Part shown: positions 52,576 to 63,683 of the stretch, one piece after another
Numbering within the stretch: position 1 is the stretch's first letter
Layout: each line of letters starts with the position of its first letter
Source of the DNA: Okibacterium fritillariae
Lineage (GTDB): Bacteria > Actinomycetota > Actinomycetes > Actinomycetales > Microbacteriaceae
Reading direction: 5' to 3'
DNA length: 64,000 nucleotides
Assembly: GCF_900167575.1 (NCBI RefSeq)
Contig: NZ_FUZP01000001.1
Coordinates: 1,922,001-1,986,000 of the forward strand
Translations under genes and position numbers: made by a program
The notes under the pieces: model-generated
The model's database searches: none
What the model saw: the letters and a program-made list of their open reading frames with translations, nothing else
What the model was told of the DNA's origin: nothing

Positions 52576-53493
52576 GTGACAACGCTTGCTCCCCGCAGGC
52601 GCTCCACGAACCGGGGCGGCCCCTCTGTCGGCCGCCCCGGTGCCGTGTGGGCTCTGCCTGCCACCCTCTTCTTCGGGCTCTTCGCGCTCGTTCCCCTCGT
52701 CATGGTCGTCGTGCTGTCGTTCACGCAGTGGTCGGGCATCGGCAGCCCGCGCTTCGTGGGGCTCGAGAACTGGACCGACCTCGCCTCCGACCCGGTCATG
52801 ATGAAGAGCCTCTGGTTGAGCGTGTTGCTCGTCGTCCTGGGGGTCGTCACGCAGACCCCGCTCAGCATCCTGCTCGGCGTGTGGGCCGCGGGTCACCAGA
52901 AGAACCGTGCCGTGCTGTCGGCCATCTACTTCGTGCCCCTGCTGCTCTCGGCGGCGGCCATTTCGGTGCTGTGGCGGGCGCTACTCGACCCGAACTTCGG
53001 CATCCCGGGCCAGCTGCCCTGGCTCTTCGGCGACGGCAACCTGCTCGGCAACCAGGCCGGCGCCATAGCCGTGCTCACGTTCGTGGGCATGTGGCAGTTC
53101 ACGCCGTTCCACACGCTCATCTATCAGGGTGCAGCGCGGGCCATTCCGCAGGTGCTCTATCAGGCGGCGCAGATCGACGGTGCGTCCACGGTGCGGCAGT
53201 TCTTCAGCATCACGTTGCCGCAGCTGAAGAACAGCGTCATCACCTCCATGATCCTCATGGTCGTGGGCGGCCTGACCACGTTCGACACCGTGCTCATCCT
53301 GACCAACGGCGGGCCGGGCACCGATACGACCATTACGGCGTTCTACATGTACCAGCAGGCGTTCCGCAGCTTCGATTTCGGCACCGGTAGCGCCATCGCC
53401 GTGGTGCTCGTGGTCGTCGCGACCGCCATCTCGCTTCTCGTCGTGCGGCTCTCGGGCTACGACAAGATGCAGAGCGAGCAAGAAGGAATCTGA
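52576..53493 (+). CDS. Xylo-oligosaccharide ABC permease (BxlF-like)
   Basis: 305-residue CUT1 permease from a GTG start with AAGGA five bases upstream and 8 nt after the binding protein. Helix 1 is AVWALPATLFFGLFALVPLVMVVVLSF, and SFTQWSGIGSPRFVGLENWTDL follows as in MalF types. The EAA loop is QAAQIDGASTVRQFFSITLP. LTNGGPGTDTTITAFYMYQQAF is also typical. The stop overlaps the next start by 1 nt. Confidence 0.93.
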   Translation: MTTLAPRRRSTNRGGPSVGRPGAVWALPATLFFGLFALVPLVMVVVLSFTQWSGIGSPRFVGLENWTDLASDPVMMKSLWLSVLLVVLGVVTQTPLSILLGVWAAGHQKNRAVLSAIYFVPLLLSAAAISVLWRALLDPNFGIPGQLPWLFGDGNLLGNQAGAIAVLTFVGMWQFTPFHTLIYQGAARAIPQVLYQAAQIDGASTVRQFFSITLPQLKNSVITSMILMVVGGLTTFDTVLILTNGGPGTDTTITAFYMYQQAFRSFDFGTGSAIAVVLVVVATAISLLVVRLSGYDKMQSEQEGI

Positions 53494-54311
53494 TGAAACC
53501 TCGTCCCAATTATCTGGCCGGGTTCGGATCGATCGTCTGGTTGCTCGTCGTCATCCTGCCCCTCTACGTGCTCGTGTCGGCATCGTTCCAGACGCGGCAG
53601 GGGTATGGCACCGACGGGCCGCTCGCGGTGCCGACGACCTTCACGTTCGAGAACTACGCCAACGCCATCTCCTCCGGTTTCGGGCTCTACTTCGTCAACA
53701 CCGTCATCGTCACCGTGGCGGTCGTCCTCATCGTCGTCGTGCTGGTCGCGCCGCTCAGCTACGCCATCGTGCGCAGCCGCGGGCGGTTCGCCACGGGGGT
53801 CTTCCGGCTCTTCCTGCTGGGGCTCGCGGTGCCGTCGTCGGCCGTGATCGTCCCGATCTTCTACCTGATCAACGTTGTCGGACTCTACGACAACCTGTTG
53901 GGCATCATCCTGCCGACGGCCGCTTTCGCGCTGCCCGTGTCGACGCTCATCCTGTCGGGCACCATGCGCGATATCTCGCCCGAGCTCTATGAGGCCATGG
54001 CGATGGATGGCGCCACCCCCGTTCGCACGTTCTTCCGGCTCGTGCTGCCCCTGTCGAAGTCGGGCATCTCGACCATCGTCGTGTTCGCCGCGCTGCAGGC
54101 CTGGAACGGGTTCCTGTTCCCCCTCATCCTCACCCAGTCCGACAGCACCCGTGTGGTGACGCTCGGCCTCTTCAACTTCCAGTCGCAGTACGGCGTCAAC
54201 GTTCCGGGGCTGCTCGCCGCCGTCATGTTGTCGATGATTCCCGTGCTGCTCGTCTATCTCTTCGCTCGCCGGGCCCTCGTGCAGGGCCTCATGGGCATGG
54301 GAGGAAAATAA
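53493..54311 (+). CDS. Xylo-oligosaccharide ABC permease (BxlG-like)
   Basis: 272-residue CUT1 permease with a very short cytoplasmic N-terminus. Blocks: VVILPLYVLVSASFQTRQGYGTDGPLAVPTTFTFENYANA, and the EAA loop EAMAMDGATPVRTFFRLVLP. It ends RALVQGLMGMGGK. It lies 2 nt before the GH3 gene. The ATPase (MsiK type) is encoded elsewhere, as usual in actinobacteria. Confidence 0.93.
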   Translation: MKPRPNYLAGFGSIVWLLVVILPLYVLVSASFQTRQGYGTDGPLAVPTTFTFENYANAISSGFGLYFVNTVIVTVAVVLIVVVLVAPLSYAIVRSRGRFATGVFRLFLLGLAVPSSAVIVPIFYLINVVGLYDNLLGIILPTAAFALPVSTLILSGTMRDISPELYEAMAMDGATPVRTFFRLVLPLSKSGISTIVVFAALQAWNGFLFPLILTQSDSTRVVTLGLFNFQSQYGVNVPGLLAAVMLSMIPVLLVYLFARRALVQGLMGMGGK

Positions 54312-54313
54312 CC

Positions 54314-56857
54314 ATGACCGTTCACGATGACACCCGGGCCGGCCGGGGTTCCGGCGAGAGTGCCGCCAACAGTGCCACCGATAGTGGCGCCGAGACGGTG
54401 GATGACTCGAGCCTGCCGCCCTGGAACGACCCGGCGCTGCCCGCATCCCACCGCGTCTCTGCCCTGATCGCCGCGATGACGCTCGAGGAGAAGATCGCCC
54501 AGCTCTATGGTGTGTGGGTCGGCGCCTCGAACGACGGCGGCGAAGTGGCCCCGCACCAGCACGACATGGACGACCACATCGACCTCGACGTGCTGCTCCC
54601 CCACGGCCTCGGCCAACTGACCCGGCCCTTCGGCAGCGCGCCCGTCGACGCCGCCGTCGGAGCGCGGTCGTTGCAGCGCACGCAGGAGCGCATCGTGCGC
54701 TCGAACCGCTTCGGCATCCCCGCCGTCGCGCACGAAGAATGTCTGGCGGGTTTCGCCGCCTGGGGTGCGACGGCCTACCCCGTGCCGTTGTCGTGGGGTG
54801 CGACGTTCGACCCCGAACTCATCGAGCGCCTGGCGGGTCACATCGGCCGCGACCTGCGCTCGGTGGGTGTGCACCAGGGGCTCGCGCCCGTGCTCGACGT
54901 GGTGCGCGATGCGCGCTGGGGCCGCGTCGAGGAGACGATCGGCGAGGACCCTTACCTCGTCGGCACCGTGGCGTCGGCGTATGTGCGCGGGCTCGAAGGC
55001 GCGGGCATCGTCGCGACGCTGAAGCATTTCGTCGGATACTCGGCGTCCAAGGCCGGGCGCAACCTCGCGCCCGTGTCGGTGGGGTCGCGCGAGCTGGCCG
55101 ATGTGCTGCTGCCGCCGTTCGAGATGGCCGTGCGCGAGGCCGGCGTGCGATCGGTCATGCACGCCTACACCGATATCGACGGTGTGCCGTCGGCCGCCGA
55201 TGCGTCGCTTCTCACGGGGCTGCTGCGCGACACGTGGGGTTTCGAGGGCACCGTCGTCGCCGACTACTTCGGCATCGCGTTCCTGCGGCTGCTGCACGGG
55301 GTCGCCGAGACGTGGGCGGATGCGGCGGGCGCGGCACTGGCGGCGGGCGTCGACGTCGAGCTGCCGACCGTCAAGACCTTCGGGGCGCCGCTCGTCGAGG
55401 CCGTGCGGAGCGGTTCGGTGGACGAGGCGCTCGTCGACCGCGCCCTCGAGCGGGTTCTGCGGCAAAAGCTCGAGCTGGGGTTGCTCGATGCGGGCTGGTC
55501 GGCGGTGCCGAGTGCGCTGCGGACGAGCGACGACTCGCCGCGGGCCACGAGCACCGATGCGCACTCCGCGGCCGGGACGCGGGAAGCGGGAACCGTGGAT
55601 CTCGATCCTCCCGAGAACCGCGCCCTGGCGCGCGAGATCGCCGAGCGCGCGATCGTCCTGGTGAAGAACGACGGCATTCTGCCTCTGGCGTCGGCACGGC
55701 GCATCGCCATTCTCGGACCGAACGCTGACGAGCCGCTCGCGGTTCTCGGCTGCTACAGCTTCCCCGCCCACGTGGGGGTGCAGCATCCCGAGCTGCCCGT
55801 CGGCATTGCTCTGCCCACCCTCGTCGATGCCCTCGGGGCCGAGTTCCCCGAGGCCGAACTCGTCGTCGTGCGCGGCACGGGCGTCGACGACTTCGATCGA
55901 TCGGGGTTCGACCGTGCAGCCGAGGCGGCCCGTTCGGCGGATGTCGTCCTCCTCGCGCTCGGCGACCGCGCCGGTCTCTTCGGCCGGGGCACGAGCGGCG
56001 AGGGCTGCGACGCCGAGTCGCTGCGACTGCCGGGCGCTCAGCAGGATCTGCTGGACCTGGCGCTCGCGTCGGGCACCCCCGTCGTCGTCACGTTGCTCGC
56101 GGGTCGCCCGTATGCGCTCGGGTCCGCGGTCGACGAGGCGGCGGCGATCGTGCAGACGTTCTTCCCCGGCGAAGAGGGCACCGGGGCCCTGGCCGGGGTG
56201 CTGAGCGGACGGGTGAACCCGTCGGGGAGGCTGCCGGTGAGCGTTCCGCGCAGCCCGGGCGCTCAGCCATCCACTTATCTGGCGGCGACGCTGGCCGGGC
56301 CCACCGAGGTCTCGAACATCGACCCGACGGCCGCATACCCGTTCGGGCACGGGTTGTCTTACAGCGCGTTCGAATGGTCGAACGTCGAGGTCGGGGTCGG
56401 GGTCGGGGTCGGGGCATCGGCGAGCACATCCGTGCCCACTGACGGTACGATCAGGCTGAGCGTCGAGGTGCGCAACGTCTCGGAGCGGCCCGGCACCGAC
56501 GTCGTCCAGGTCTACCTGCACGATCCGGTCGCCGATGTCGTGCGGCCCGTGCAGCGCCTCATTGCGTTCGCCCGCGTCGAGCTGGATGCCGGGGCCACGG
56601 CGCGCGTCCATGTCGACCTCCCCGCCGACCTCACCTCTTTCACGGGTCGCGACGGCCAGCGCATCATCGACACCGGCGACCTCGTGATCGGTTTCGGACA
56701 CTCGAGCGGGGACATCCCGCTGACCGTTCCCGTGCGCCTCACGGGTGAGCGACGCGTCGTCGACCACACGCGCGCGCTGCATGCCGACATCCGCGTCGCC
56801 CCCGCGGCTGTGTCGGTGTCTGCGCCTACACCTGCGCCCGAGCCCGACGCCGGCTGA
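54314..56857 (+). CDS. GH3 beta-xylosidase/beta-glucosidase (BxlA-like)
   Basis: 847-residue cytoplasmic glycoside hydrolase family 3 enzyme without signal peptide, expected to cleave imported xylo-oligosaccharides. N-barrel: MTLEEKIAQLYG, RFGIPAVAHEECLAGF, KHFVGYS and the nucleophile in GTVVADYFGIAF (Asp317, in the ADY context usual for xylosidases, not SDW). The C-terminal alpha/beta sandwich shows VLVKNDGILPLA and ILGPNADEPLAVLG, and a fibronectin-III-like domain closes it (VEVRNVSERPGTDVVQVYL). A Gly-Val repeat near residue 692-700 is a small low-complexity insert. An N-extension of about 35 residues is disordered. Confidence 0.92.
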   Translation: MTVHDDTRAGRGSGESAANSATDSGAETVDDSSLPPWNDPALPASHRVSALIAAMTLEEKIAQLYGVWVGASNDGGEVAPHQHDMDDHIDLDVLLPHGLGQLTRPFGSAPVDAAVGARSLQRTQERIVRSNRFGIPAVAHEECLAGFAAWGATAYPVPLSWGATFDPELIERLAGHIGRDLRSVGVHQGLAPVLDVVRDARWGRVEETIGEDPYLVGTVASAYVRGLEGAGIVATLKHFVGYSASKAGRNLAPVSVGSRELADVLLPPFEMAVREAGVRSVMHAYTDIDGVPSAADASLLTGLLRDTWGFEGTVVADYFGIAFLRLLHGVAETWADAAGAALAAGVDVELPTVKTFGAPLVEAVRSGSVDEALVDRALERVLRQKLELGLLDAGWSAVPSALRTSDDSPRATSTDAHSAAGTREAGTVDLDPPENRALAREIAERAIVLVKNDGILPLASARRIAILGPNADEPLAVLGCYSFPAHVGVQHPELPVGIALPTLVDALGAEFPEAELVVVRGTGVDDFDRSGFDRAAEAARSADVVLLALGDRAGLFGRGTSGEGCDAESLRLPGAQQDLLDLALASGTPVVVTLLAGRPYALGSAVDEAAAIVQTFFPGEEGTGALAGVLSGRVNPSGRLPVSVPRSPGAQPSTYLAATLAGPTEVSNIDPTAAYPFGHGLSYSAFEWSNVEVGVGVGVGASASTSVPTDGTIRLSVEVRNVSERPGTDVVQVYLHDPVADVVRPVQRLIAFARVELDAGATARVHVDLPADLTSFTGRDGQRIIDTGDLVIGFGHSSGDIPLTVPVRLTGERRVVDHTRALHADIRVAPAAVSVSAPTPAPEPDAG

Positions 56858-56858
56858 C

Positions 56859-58631
56859 GTGACGGCGTTCACGAACCCGGTCCTCCCCGGCTGCCACCCC
56901 GACCCGAGCATCTGCCGGGTCGGGGAGGACTATTACCTCGTCACCTCGACGTTCGAATACTGGCCGGGGTTGCCGATCTTCCATAGCCGAGACCTCGTGA
57001 CCTGGCGGCAGATCGGCCACGCCGTCGACCGCCCCGACCAGGTCGATCTGTCGACGGTCCCGTCGTCCGGCGGCCTCTTCGCGGCGACCATCCGCCACCA
57101 CGACGGGCTGTTCTTCGTCGCCTGCACAGTGGTGCACGGGCAGGGCCGTCGCGGAAACTTCGTGCTCACGGCATCCGACCCGGCGGGCCCCTGGTCGGAC
57201 CCGTTCTGGCTCGACGACGCCCCGGGCATCGACCCGTCGTTGTTCTTCGACGATGACGGCCGCGCCTGGATGACCGGGACCCGGCTCGCCGACCCCGGGC
57301 TGTGGCCGGGGCAGACCGACGTGTGGTTGCGGCAGATGCGCATCGAGTGGCAACCCGACCCCGCGCCGACCCCTGCCGTCCGCTCGATAGATCTCGTCGG
57401 CGAGGAGTATCTGCTGTGGCGGGGAGCGCTTCACGGAGCGATCTGGGCCGAGGGGCCGCACCTGTACCGCAAGGATGGCCGCTACTATCTGGTCGCCGCG
57501 GAAGGCGGCACGGGGTACGAGCACGCGGTCAGCGTCGCCGCTGCGGATGCCGTCACGGGCCCCTATCTCGGCAATCCGGCGAACCCAGGCCTCACCCACC
57601 GCCACCTGGGTCGCGAGTCTTCGATCACGGGCGTCGGCCATGCCGATCTGGTCGAACACACGGACGGCACCTGGTGGGCGGTCGTCCTCGGCAGCCGCCC
57701 GGTCGGTGAAACGGGTGCCGAGCCGCTCGGGCGCGAGACGTTCCTCGTGTCGGTGGGGTGGCAGAACGGGTGGCCGGTGTTCGCGCCGGGCACGGGACGG
57801 GTCACCGAGTCGATCGACGGGCCGCTCCTCCCCGGCAACGCCGTCGATGTCCGCATCGGTGTCCCAGCCGGCTCTCATGATGATGGCGCCGGTGGTGGTC
57901 TCCGACATGACGCCTGGTCGCTCGTGCGGACCACTCGCGAGCCCCGCGTCGAGTTCTTCGCCGACGATCCACGGCGATTCGACCTTCATCCCCGCCCGGT
58001 CTCGCTGTCGGATGTCGGTGCCCCGACCTTCGTCGGCCGGCGCCAGCAGCACCACCGTGCCGTCTTCCGTGCGTCGCTCACGCTATGGCGCGATACACGT
58101 GTGCGCGCGGGCCTCGCGGTGCGCCAGTCCGAGTCGGATTGGATCGCCCTGTCGCTTCGTCCTCTGGCGGCCCGGCGTCCCAGCCCCGCCTCCGCCTCCG
58201 CCTCCGGGCAGGACCGGGTTTTCCAGGCTGAATTGCACACGTGTATCGCGGGAGTGGTGTCGGTTGTCCACGCCGTTGCGCTGTCGGCCCCGCCGGGGGA
58301 AGCTGACGCCGTCTGCGGCGTGGTCGTCTCGCTAGATGACGACCGATGCACCTTCTCGCTCGAACTCGGACCGAACACGACGACCAGCGATTCCGGCGCC
58401 TCCCGCCCGATCGACCGGTCCGACGGCGGGCGAGCATCGGGCGTCGTCACGGTGGGTGACGTGAACGGCGGCTTCCTCACCTCGCCGCACGCCGGAGGCT
58501 TCCTCGGAGTCTGGCTCGGCGCCTTCGCGGTATCCGCACACACCTCGGGCGATCACGCGCCCGCGCCGGTGCGGGTCACGCGGGTGTCGTACGAACCGGG
58601 TGCCGAGCATCGGGCCCCCGACCGCGCATGA
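56859..58631 (+). CDS. GH43 beta-xylosidase/arabinofuranosidase
   Basis: 590 residues from a GTG 1 nt after the GH3 stop. The five-bladed propeller carries the catalytic set: Asp15 in PGCHPDPSI (general base), Asp near 124 in GIDPSLFFDDDG, and Glu near 199 in WAEGPHLYRKDG (general acid). PIFHSRDLVTWRQIGHA is typical of the subfamily with exo-xylosidase activity. The C-terminal 230 residues form a jelly-roll domain (GH43_C2 type) with an unusual Pro/Ala/Ser patch. There is no signal peptide, so it acts inside the cell on imported oligosaccharides. Confidence 0.92.
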   Translation: MTAFTNPVLPGCHPDPSICRVGEDYYLVTSTFEYWPGLPIFHSRDLVTWRQIGHAVDRPDQVDLSTVPSSGGLFAATIRHHDGLFFVACTVVHGQGRRGNFVLTASDPAGPWSDPFWLDDAPGIDPSLFFDDDGRAWMTGTRLADPGLWPGQTDVWLRQMRIEWQPDPAPTPAVRSIDLVGEEYLLWRGALHGAIWAEGPHLYRKDGRYYLVAAEGGTGYEHAVSVAAADAVTGPYLGNPANPGLTHRHLGRESSITGVGHADLVEHTDGTWWAVVLGSRPVGETGAEPLGRETFLVSVGWQNGWPVFAPGTGRVTESIDGPLLPGNAVDVRIGVPAGSHDDGAGGGLRHDAWSLVRTTREPRVEFFADDPRRFDLHPRPVSLSDVGAPTFVGRRQQHHRAVFRASLTLWRDTRVRAGLAVRQSESDWIALSLRPLAARRPSPASASASGQDRVFQAELHTCIAGVVSVVHAVALSAPPGEADAVCGVVVSLDDDRCTFSLELGPNTTTSDSGASRPIDRSDGGRASGVVTVGDVNGGFLTSPHAGGFLGVWLGAFAVSAHTSGDHAPAPVRVTRVSYEPGAEHRAPDRA

Positions 58632-58760
58632 GGCTCAGGCCGGACCCGCTCCCAGGCGATCGGTGAGCTCCGGACGAGAACTCGCCGAGGTCCGCGTGGC
58701 GCGGTCCGCCCGCACCCGGAGCGCTCGATACTGATGTCTACCCCGACCCGAAGGAGCTTC

Positions 58761-59729
58761 ATGTTCACCGACCTGTCCGAAGAGGACCTGTCGTCCTACC
58801 GCAGCCGTCAGACTCTTCCCGACGACTTCGCGGAGTTCTGGGATCGCACGCTGGCCGATTCCCGCTCGCACGGGTCCTCCGTCGAGGTGACCCCGATCGA
58901 TGCCGGCCTGTCGACGATCGATGTCTACGACGTCACGTTCTCGGGATACGGCGGCGACCCCATCCGAGGATGGCTGCGGGTTCCGGCCGGCGCATCGGGT
59001 CCGTTGCCGACGATCGTCCAGTATGTCGGCTACGGCGGCGGCCGCGGTCGCCCGTGGGCCGAGCTGTTCTGGGCGTCGGCGGGCTTCGCGCATTTCCAGA
59101 TGGACACGCGCGGGCAGGGCGGCAACTGGTCGGTGGGCGATACGGCAGACGCATCGGGCAGTGCGGGACCGCAGTTCGCGGGCGTCATGACGCGCGGCAT
59201 CCTCGATCGTGAGACCTACTACTACCGTCGCCTGATCACCGACGCCGTGCTGGCGGTGGAGGCCGTGGCGGGAATGCCGCTCGTCGACGCCTCGCGCATC
59301 GCGGTGCGCGGCAACAGCCAGGGCGGGGCTCTGGCGATGGCCGCCTCGGCCTTATCGTCTCGGGTTCGCGCGTCGGCCTCGGTGGTGCCGTTCCTGTCCG
59401 ATTTTCCGCGCGCGACCGTCATCACGGACGCGCTGCCCTTCCGCGAGATCGGTGAGTTCCTGAAGATCCACCGCGACAAGGCAGCCCGGGTGCACGAGAC
59501 TCTGCGCTATTTCGACACGGTCAATTTCGCTCGCCTGTCCACGGTGCCCACCTACTTCGCGGCGGCATTGATGGATGCTGTGACCCCACCTTCGACCGTC
59601 TTCGCGGCGTTCCACGAACACCGCGGGCCGAAGGAGATGACCGTGTGGCCCTACAACGGCCACGAGGCCGGCGACGTGGACGAGCTCCCGCGCATGCTCG
59701 AATTCTTCCGGCGGGAGCTCGACCTCTAG
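58761..59729 (+). CDS. Acetylxylan esterase / cephalosporin-C deacetylase family (AXE1)
   Basis: 322-residue alpha/beta hydrolase. The start MFTDLSEEDL follows AAGGAG at four bases, better than an ATG nine codons upstream. Motifs: PTIVQYVGYGGGRGRPW, the FQMDTRGQGGNW block (family RGQG), nucleophile GNSQGG (Ser near 185), Asp in LMDAVTPPSTVFAAF and His in YNGHE. The family removes acetyl groups from xylo-oligosaccharides or cephalosporin C. Being last in the xylan operon and cytoplasmic, it should deacetylate imported oligosaccharides so the GH3/GH43 enzymes can proceed. Confidence 0.93.
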   Translation: MFTDLSEEDLSSYRSRQTLPDDFAEFWDRTLADSRSHGSSVEVTPIDAGLSTIDVYDVTFSGYGGDPIRGWLRVPAGASGPLPTIVQYVGYGGGRGRPWAELFWASAGFAHFQMDTRGQGGNWSVGDTADASGSAGPQFAGVMTRGILDRETYYYRRLITDAVLAVEAVAGMPLVDASRIAVRGNSQGGALAMAASALSSRVRASASVVPFLSDFPRATVITDALPFREIGEFLKIHRDKAARVHETLRYFDTVNFARLSTVPTYFAAALMDAVTPPSTVFAAFHEHRGPKEMTVWPYNGHEAGDVDELPRMLEFFRRELDL

Positions 59730-59733
59730 GCGG

Positions 59734-61308
<1,575 letters not shown>

Positions 61309-61327
61309 GACGTACTCCTTCCGGCGC

Positions 61328-61387
61328 AGGTCATGACCTATGACAAGCCGCCGGTTAGCAATATATCAGGATGCTGGGATAGATCAA
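61328..61387 (-). promoter_or_regulatory. Promoter and palindrome before the surface-protein gene
   Basis: On the minus strand TTGATC (61387-61382), a 16-bp spacer and TATATT (61365-61360) form a strong promoter in an AT-rich stretch. About 20 bases downstream lies the perfect palindrome AGGTCATGACCT (61328-61339), preceded by a related half, TGTCATAGG. It could be a repressor site in the leader. Confidence 0.65.
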
Positions 61388-61390
61388 CGC

Positions 61391-63106
61391 CTATGTCGAA
61401 GGTTTCGTGCCACCCTCTCGCCACTCGCGCGGGAGGGCTTCGCCGCGTTGTGCGGCCTGAACTTCCCGGTCCCTGAGTTCCACCCGGCGTATCTTTCCCG
61501 AAGCCGTTTTCGGGAGTTCGAAGAATTCGACCCGCCGCACCTTCATGTAGGGCGGCATGACCTCGGCCGCGTGTCGAAGAATTTCTCGGGCTGTCGCCTC
61601 ATTCGGCGCCCACCCGTCCGCGAGGGCGACGTACGCCTTCGTCACGTTGAGCCGGATGTCGTCGGGGGCGCCGACGACCGCCGCCTCGGCGACTGCATCG
61701 TGCTCGAGCAGGAGGCTCTCGACCTCGAACGGGGACACTTTGTAATCGGACGATTTGAAGATGTCGTCGGTGCGGCCGATGAAGGTGATGTAGCCCCGTT
61801 CGTCGCGCGAGGCAACGTCTCCCGTGTGGAAGTAGCCGTCAGCCATCGCCGTCGCGGTCTTCGCTTCGTCGCCGAGATAACCGGACATGAGGTTCACGGG
61901 TGCCACACTCAGGTCGATGCAGATCTCCCCTTCGTCGCCGGGTTCCCCCGTGAGCGGGTCGATCAGCGCGATGGTGACGCCGGGAAGCGGTGTGCCCATC
62001 GAACCGGCGACAAGGGCCGAGCCGGGCGGGTTCGCGATGATCGCGGTGGTCTCGGTTTGCCCATAGCCGTCACGAATGACGAGCCCCCACCATCTGCGGA
62101 TGCGGCTGATCACCTCGGGGTTGAGAGGTTCACCCGCCGACAGGATTTCTCGCAAGGCCCCCGGCCGTTCGGTGATGTCGTTCTGAATGAGCATGCGCCA
62201 GACGGTGGGGGGTGCGCAGAACGTCGTCACGCGTGCTCGATCGAGCTGCGCGACGAGGGCTTTCGCGTCGAACCGCGAATAGTTGTAGACGAAGACCGTG
62301 GCCTCGGCGATCCACGGCGCGAAGAAACAGCTCCAGGCGTGCTTGCCCCACCCGGGTGACGAGATCGCGAGGTGCACGTCGCCCGGCTGCAGACCCAACC
62401 AGGACAGTGTGCTCAAATGGCCGACCGGGTAGGACGAGTGGGTGTGCACCACCATCTTCGGCTTGCTCGTGGTGCCCGAGGTGAAATAGATCAGGGCGGG
62501 GTCGTCGGACGACACCAGCACGCCGGGTGCGTCATCAGACGCACGATTGCTGTCGGCATACGCAGACCACCCGACGACGACATCGCCGATCGCGATGCGC
62601 CCGACCTCCGAGCGATCCGCCCGCGAGCGCAGGTGCGAGAACAACGGCGCATCCGCGGCGTTGGCGATCACGTGGGCCACATCCGCCCGATCGATACGAT
62701 CGGCGAGCTCATCGGCCCCCAACACGGTCGACGTCGGCAGGATGACGGCACCGAGCTTCATGATGGCTAGCATCGTCTCCCACAGCTCGACCTGGTTGCC
62801 GAGCATGAGCATGACGTGGTCGCCTTGACGAACGCCTCGCTCCCGCATCCAGTTCGCCACCTGATTGGAGCGACGGGACATCTCACGGAAGGACACTTTT
62901 GTCTCGCGGCCGTCTTCTTCGACGATCCAAAGGGCAACGCTGTCGTTCTCGAGGGCGATGGCGTCGAACCAATCGACGGCCCAGTTGAAGTGGGCCCCGA
63001 CGTCGGGCCAGCGGAAGCGTTCGCGGGCGGCGGCGGCGTTCTCACGCTCGTCGAGAAGGATGTCGCGGGCGGCGAGGAACGATGCCGTGGCGGGTGTGGG
63101 ACTCAT
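61391..63106 (-). CDS. Acyl-CoA synthetase (AMP-forming, short/medium-chain)
   Basis: 571-residue ANL-family enzyme activating a carboxylic acid with ATP and CoA. Motifs: YFTSGTTSKPKMVVH (P-loop, about residue 202), APPTVWRMLIQND, SAGEPLNP, GYGQTE (about 347), GYFHTGDVASRDERGYITFIGR (hinge) and TASGKIRRVELR (catalytic Lys). The pattern VHTHSSYPVGHLSTLSWLGLQPGDVHLAISSPGWGKHAWS split over the middle is typical of acetyl/butyryl-CoA synthetase-like (AcsM) enzymes. It lies downstream of the MarR gene on the same strand, with an inverted repeat just before it. Confidence 0.92.
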   Translation of the reverse strand: MSPTPATASFLAARDILLDERENAAAARERFRWPDVGAHFNWAVDWFDAIALENDSVALWIVEEDGRETKVSFREMSRRSNQVANWMRERGVRQGDHVMLMLGNQVELWETMLAIMKLGAVILPTSTVLGADELADRIDRADVAHVIANAADAPLFSHLRSRADRSEVGRIAIGDVVVGWSAYADSNRASDDAPGVLVSSDDPALIYFTSGTTSKPKMVVHTHSSYPVGHLSTLSWLGLQPGDVHLAISSPGWGKHAWSCFFAPWIAEATVFVYNYSRFDAKALVAQLDRARVTTFCAPPTVWRMLIQNDITERPGALREILSAGEPLNPEVISRIRRWWGLVIRDGYGQTETTAIIANPPGSALVAGSMGTPLPGVTIALIDPLTGEPGDEGEICIDLSVAPVNLMSGYLGDEAKTATAMADGYFHTGDVASRDERGYITFIGRTDDIFKSSDYKVSPFEVESLLLEHDAVAEAAVVGAPDDIRLNVTKAYVALADGWAPNEATAREILRHAAEVMPPYMKVRRVEFFELPKTASGKIRRVELRDREVQAAQRGEALPREWREGGTKPST

Positions 63107-63138
63107 CTGACTATTCTGCGGCCGGAGCGATACAGCTT

Positions 63139-63173
63139 GCGGAATATTCGTGCATCTGTGCAGAACATTCCGC
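63139..63173. promoter_or_regulatory. Inverted repeat before the acyl-CoA synthetase gene
   Basis: GCGGAATATTC / GAACATTCCGC, one mismatch in 11 bp, with 13 nt between. Its centre lies about 50 nt before the synthetase start. Lack of a T tract on either side argues for an operator and against a terminator. Confidence 0.5.
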
Positions 63174-63193
63174 TCGGCAGGCTATGGAGAACG

Positions 63194-63649
63194 TCAGGCC
63201 GACGGCACGGGGCTCAACGCGTGCAGGGCGTCGACGAGGGGCGCGAGCTCGGGGGCGTCCGTCGCCTCGGCGAGCGCCTGCTCGAGTGTGTGATCGTGCA
63301 CCGGCCGCGCTTGATCGAAGATCTTGTGTCCCGCCGCGGTCAGTTCGGTGTACACGCCGCGCCGGTCGTCGAGGCACAGGACGCGCGTGAGCAACCCTCG
63401 GTCTTCCAGGCGGTTCACCAGACGCGTGGTGGCGCTGCTGCTGAGGGCCGCGGCCCGGCCGAGTTGCTGCATGCGCATGTGCCAGCCGTCCTGTCGGCTG
63501 AGCGCCTCGAGAACGGTGTATTCGACGACCGAGAGGTCGGCTTCGGCGTTCAGCGCCCGTTCGAGGTCCGCCTCGATGCGACCGTGTAGCGCGGCGAGCG
63601 TGCGCCACCCCTGGGCGCGCACCTCGACGGCGTCGTCTTCGATGCTCAT
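63194..63649 (-). CDS. MarR-family transcriptional regulator
   Basis: 151-residue winged-helix regulator. LSVVEYTVLEALSRQDGWHMRMQQLGRAAALSSSATTRLVNRLEDRGLLTRVLCLDDRRGVYTELTAAG (split over the domain) has the typical recognition helix and wing with Asp-Asp-Arg-Arg. It is divergent from an MFS exporter gene, the classical layout for repression of that exporter by MarR with a small aromatic ligand. Confidence 0.9.
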   Translation of the reverse strand: MSIEDDAVEVRAQGWRTLAALHGRIEADLERALNAEADLSVVEYTVLEALSRQDGWHMRMQQLGRAAALSSSATTRLVNRLEDRGLLTRVLCLDDRRGVYTELTAAGHKIFDQARPVHDHTLEQALAEATDAPELAPLVDALHALSPVPSA

Positions 63650-63683
63650 GCGATGTCCTTCCCCTGACCGCGCGCGGTCGACA

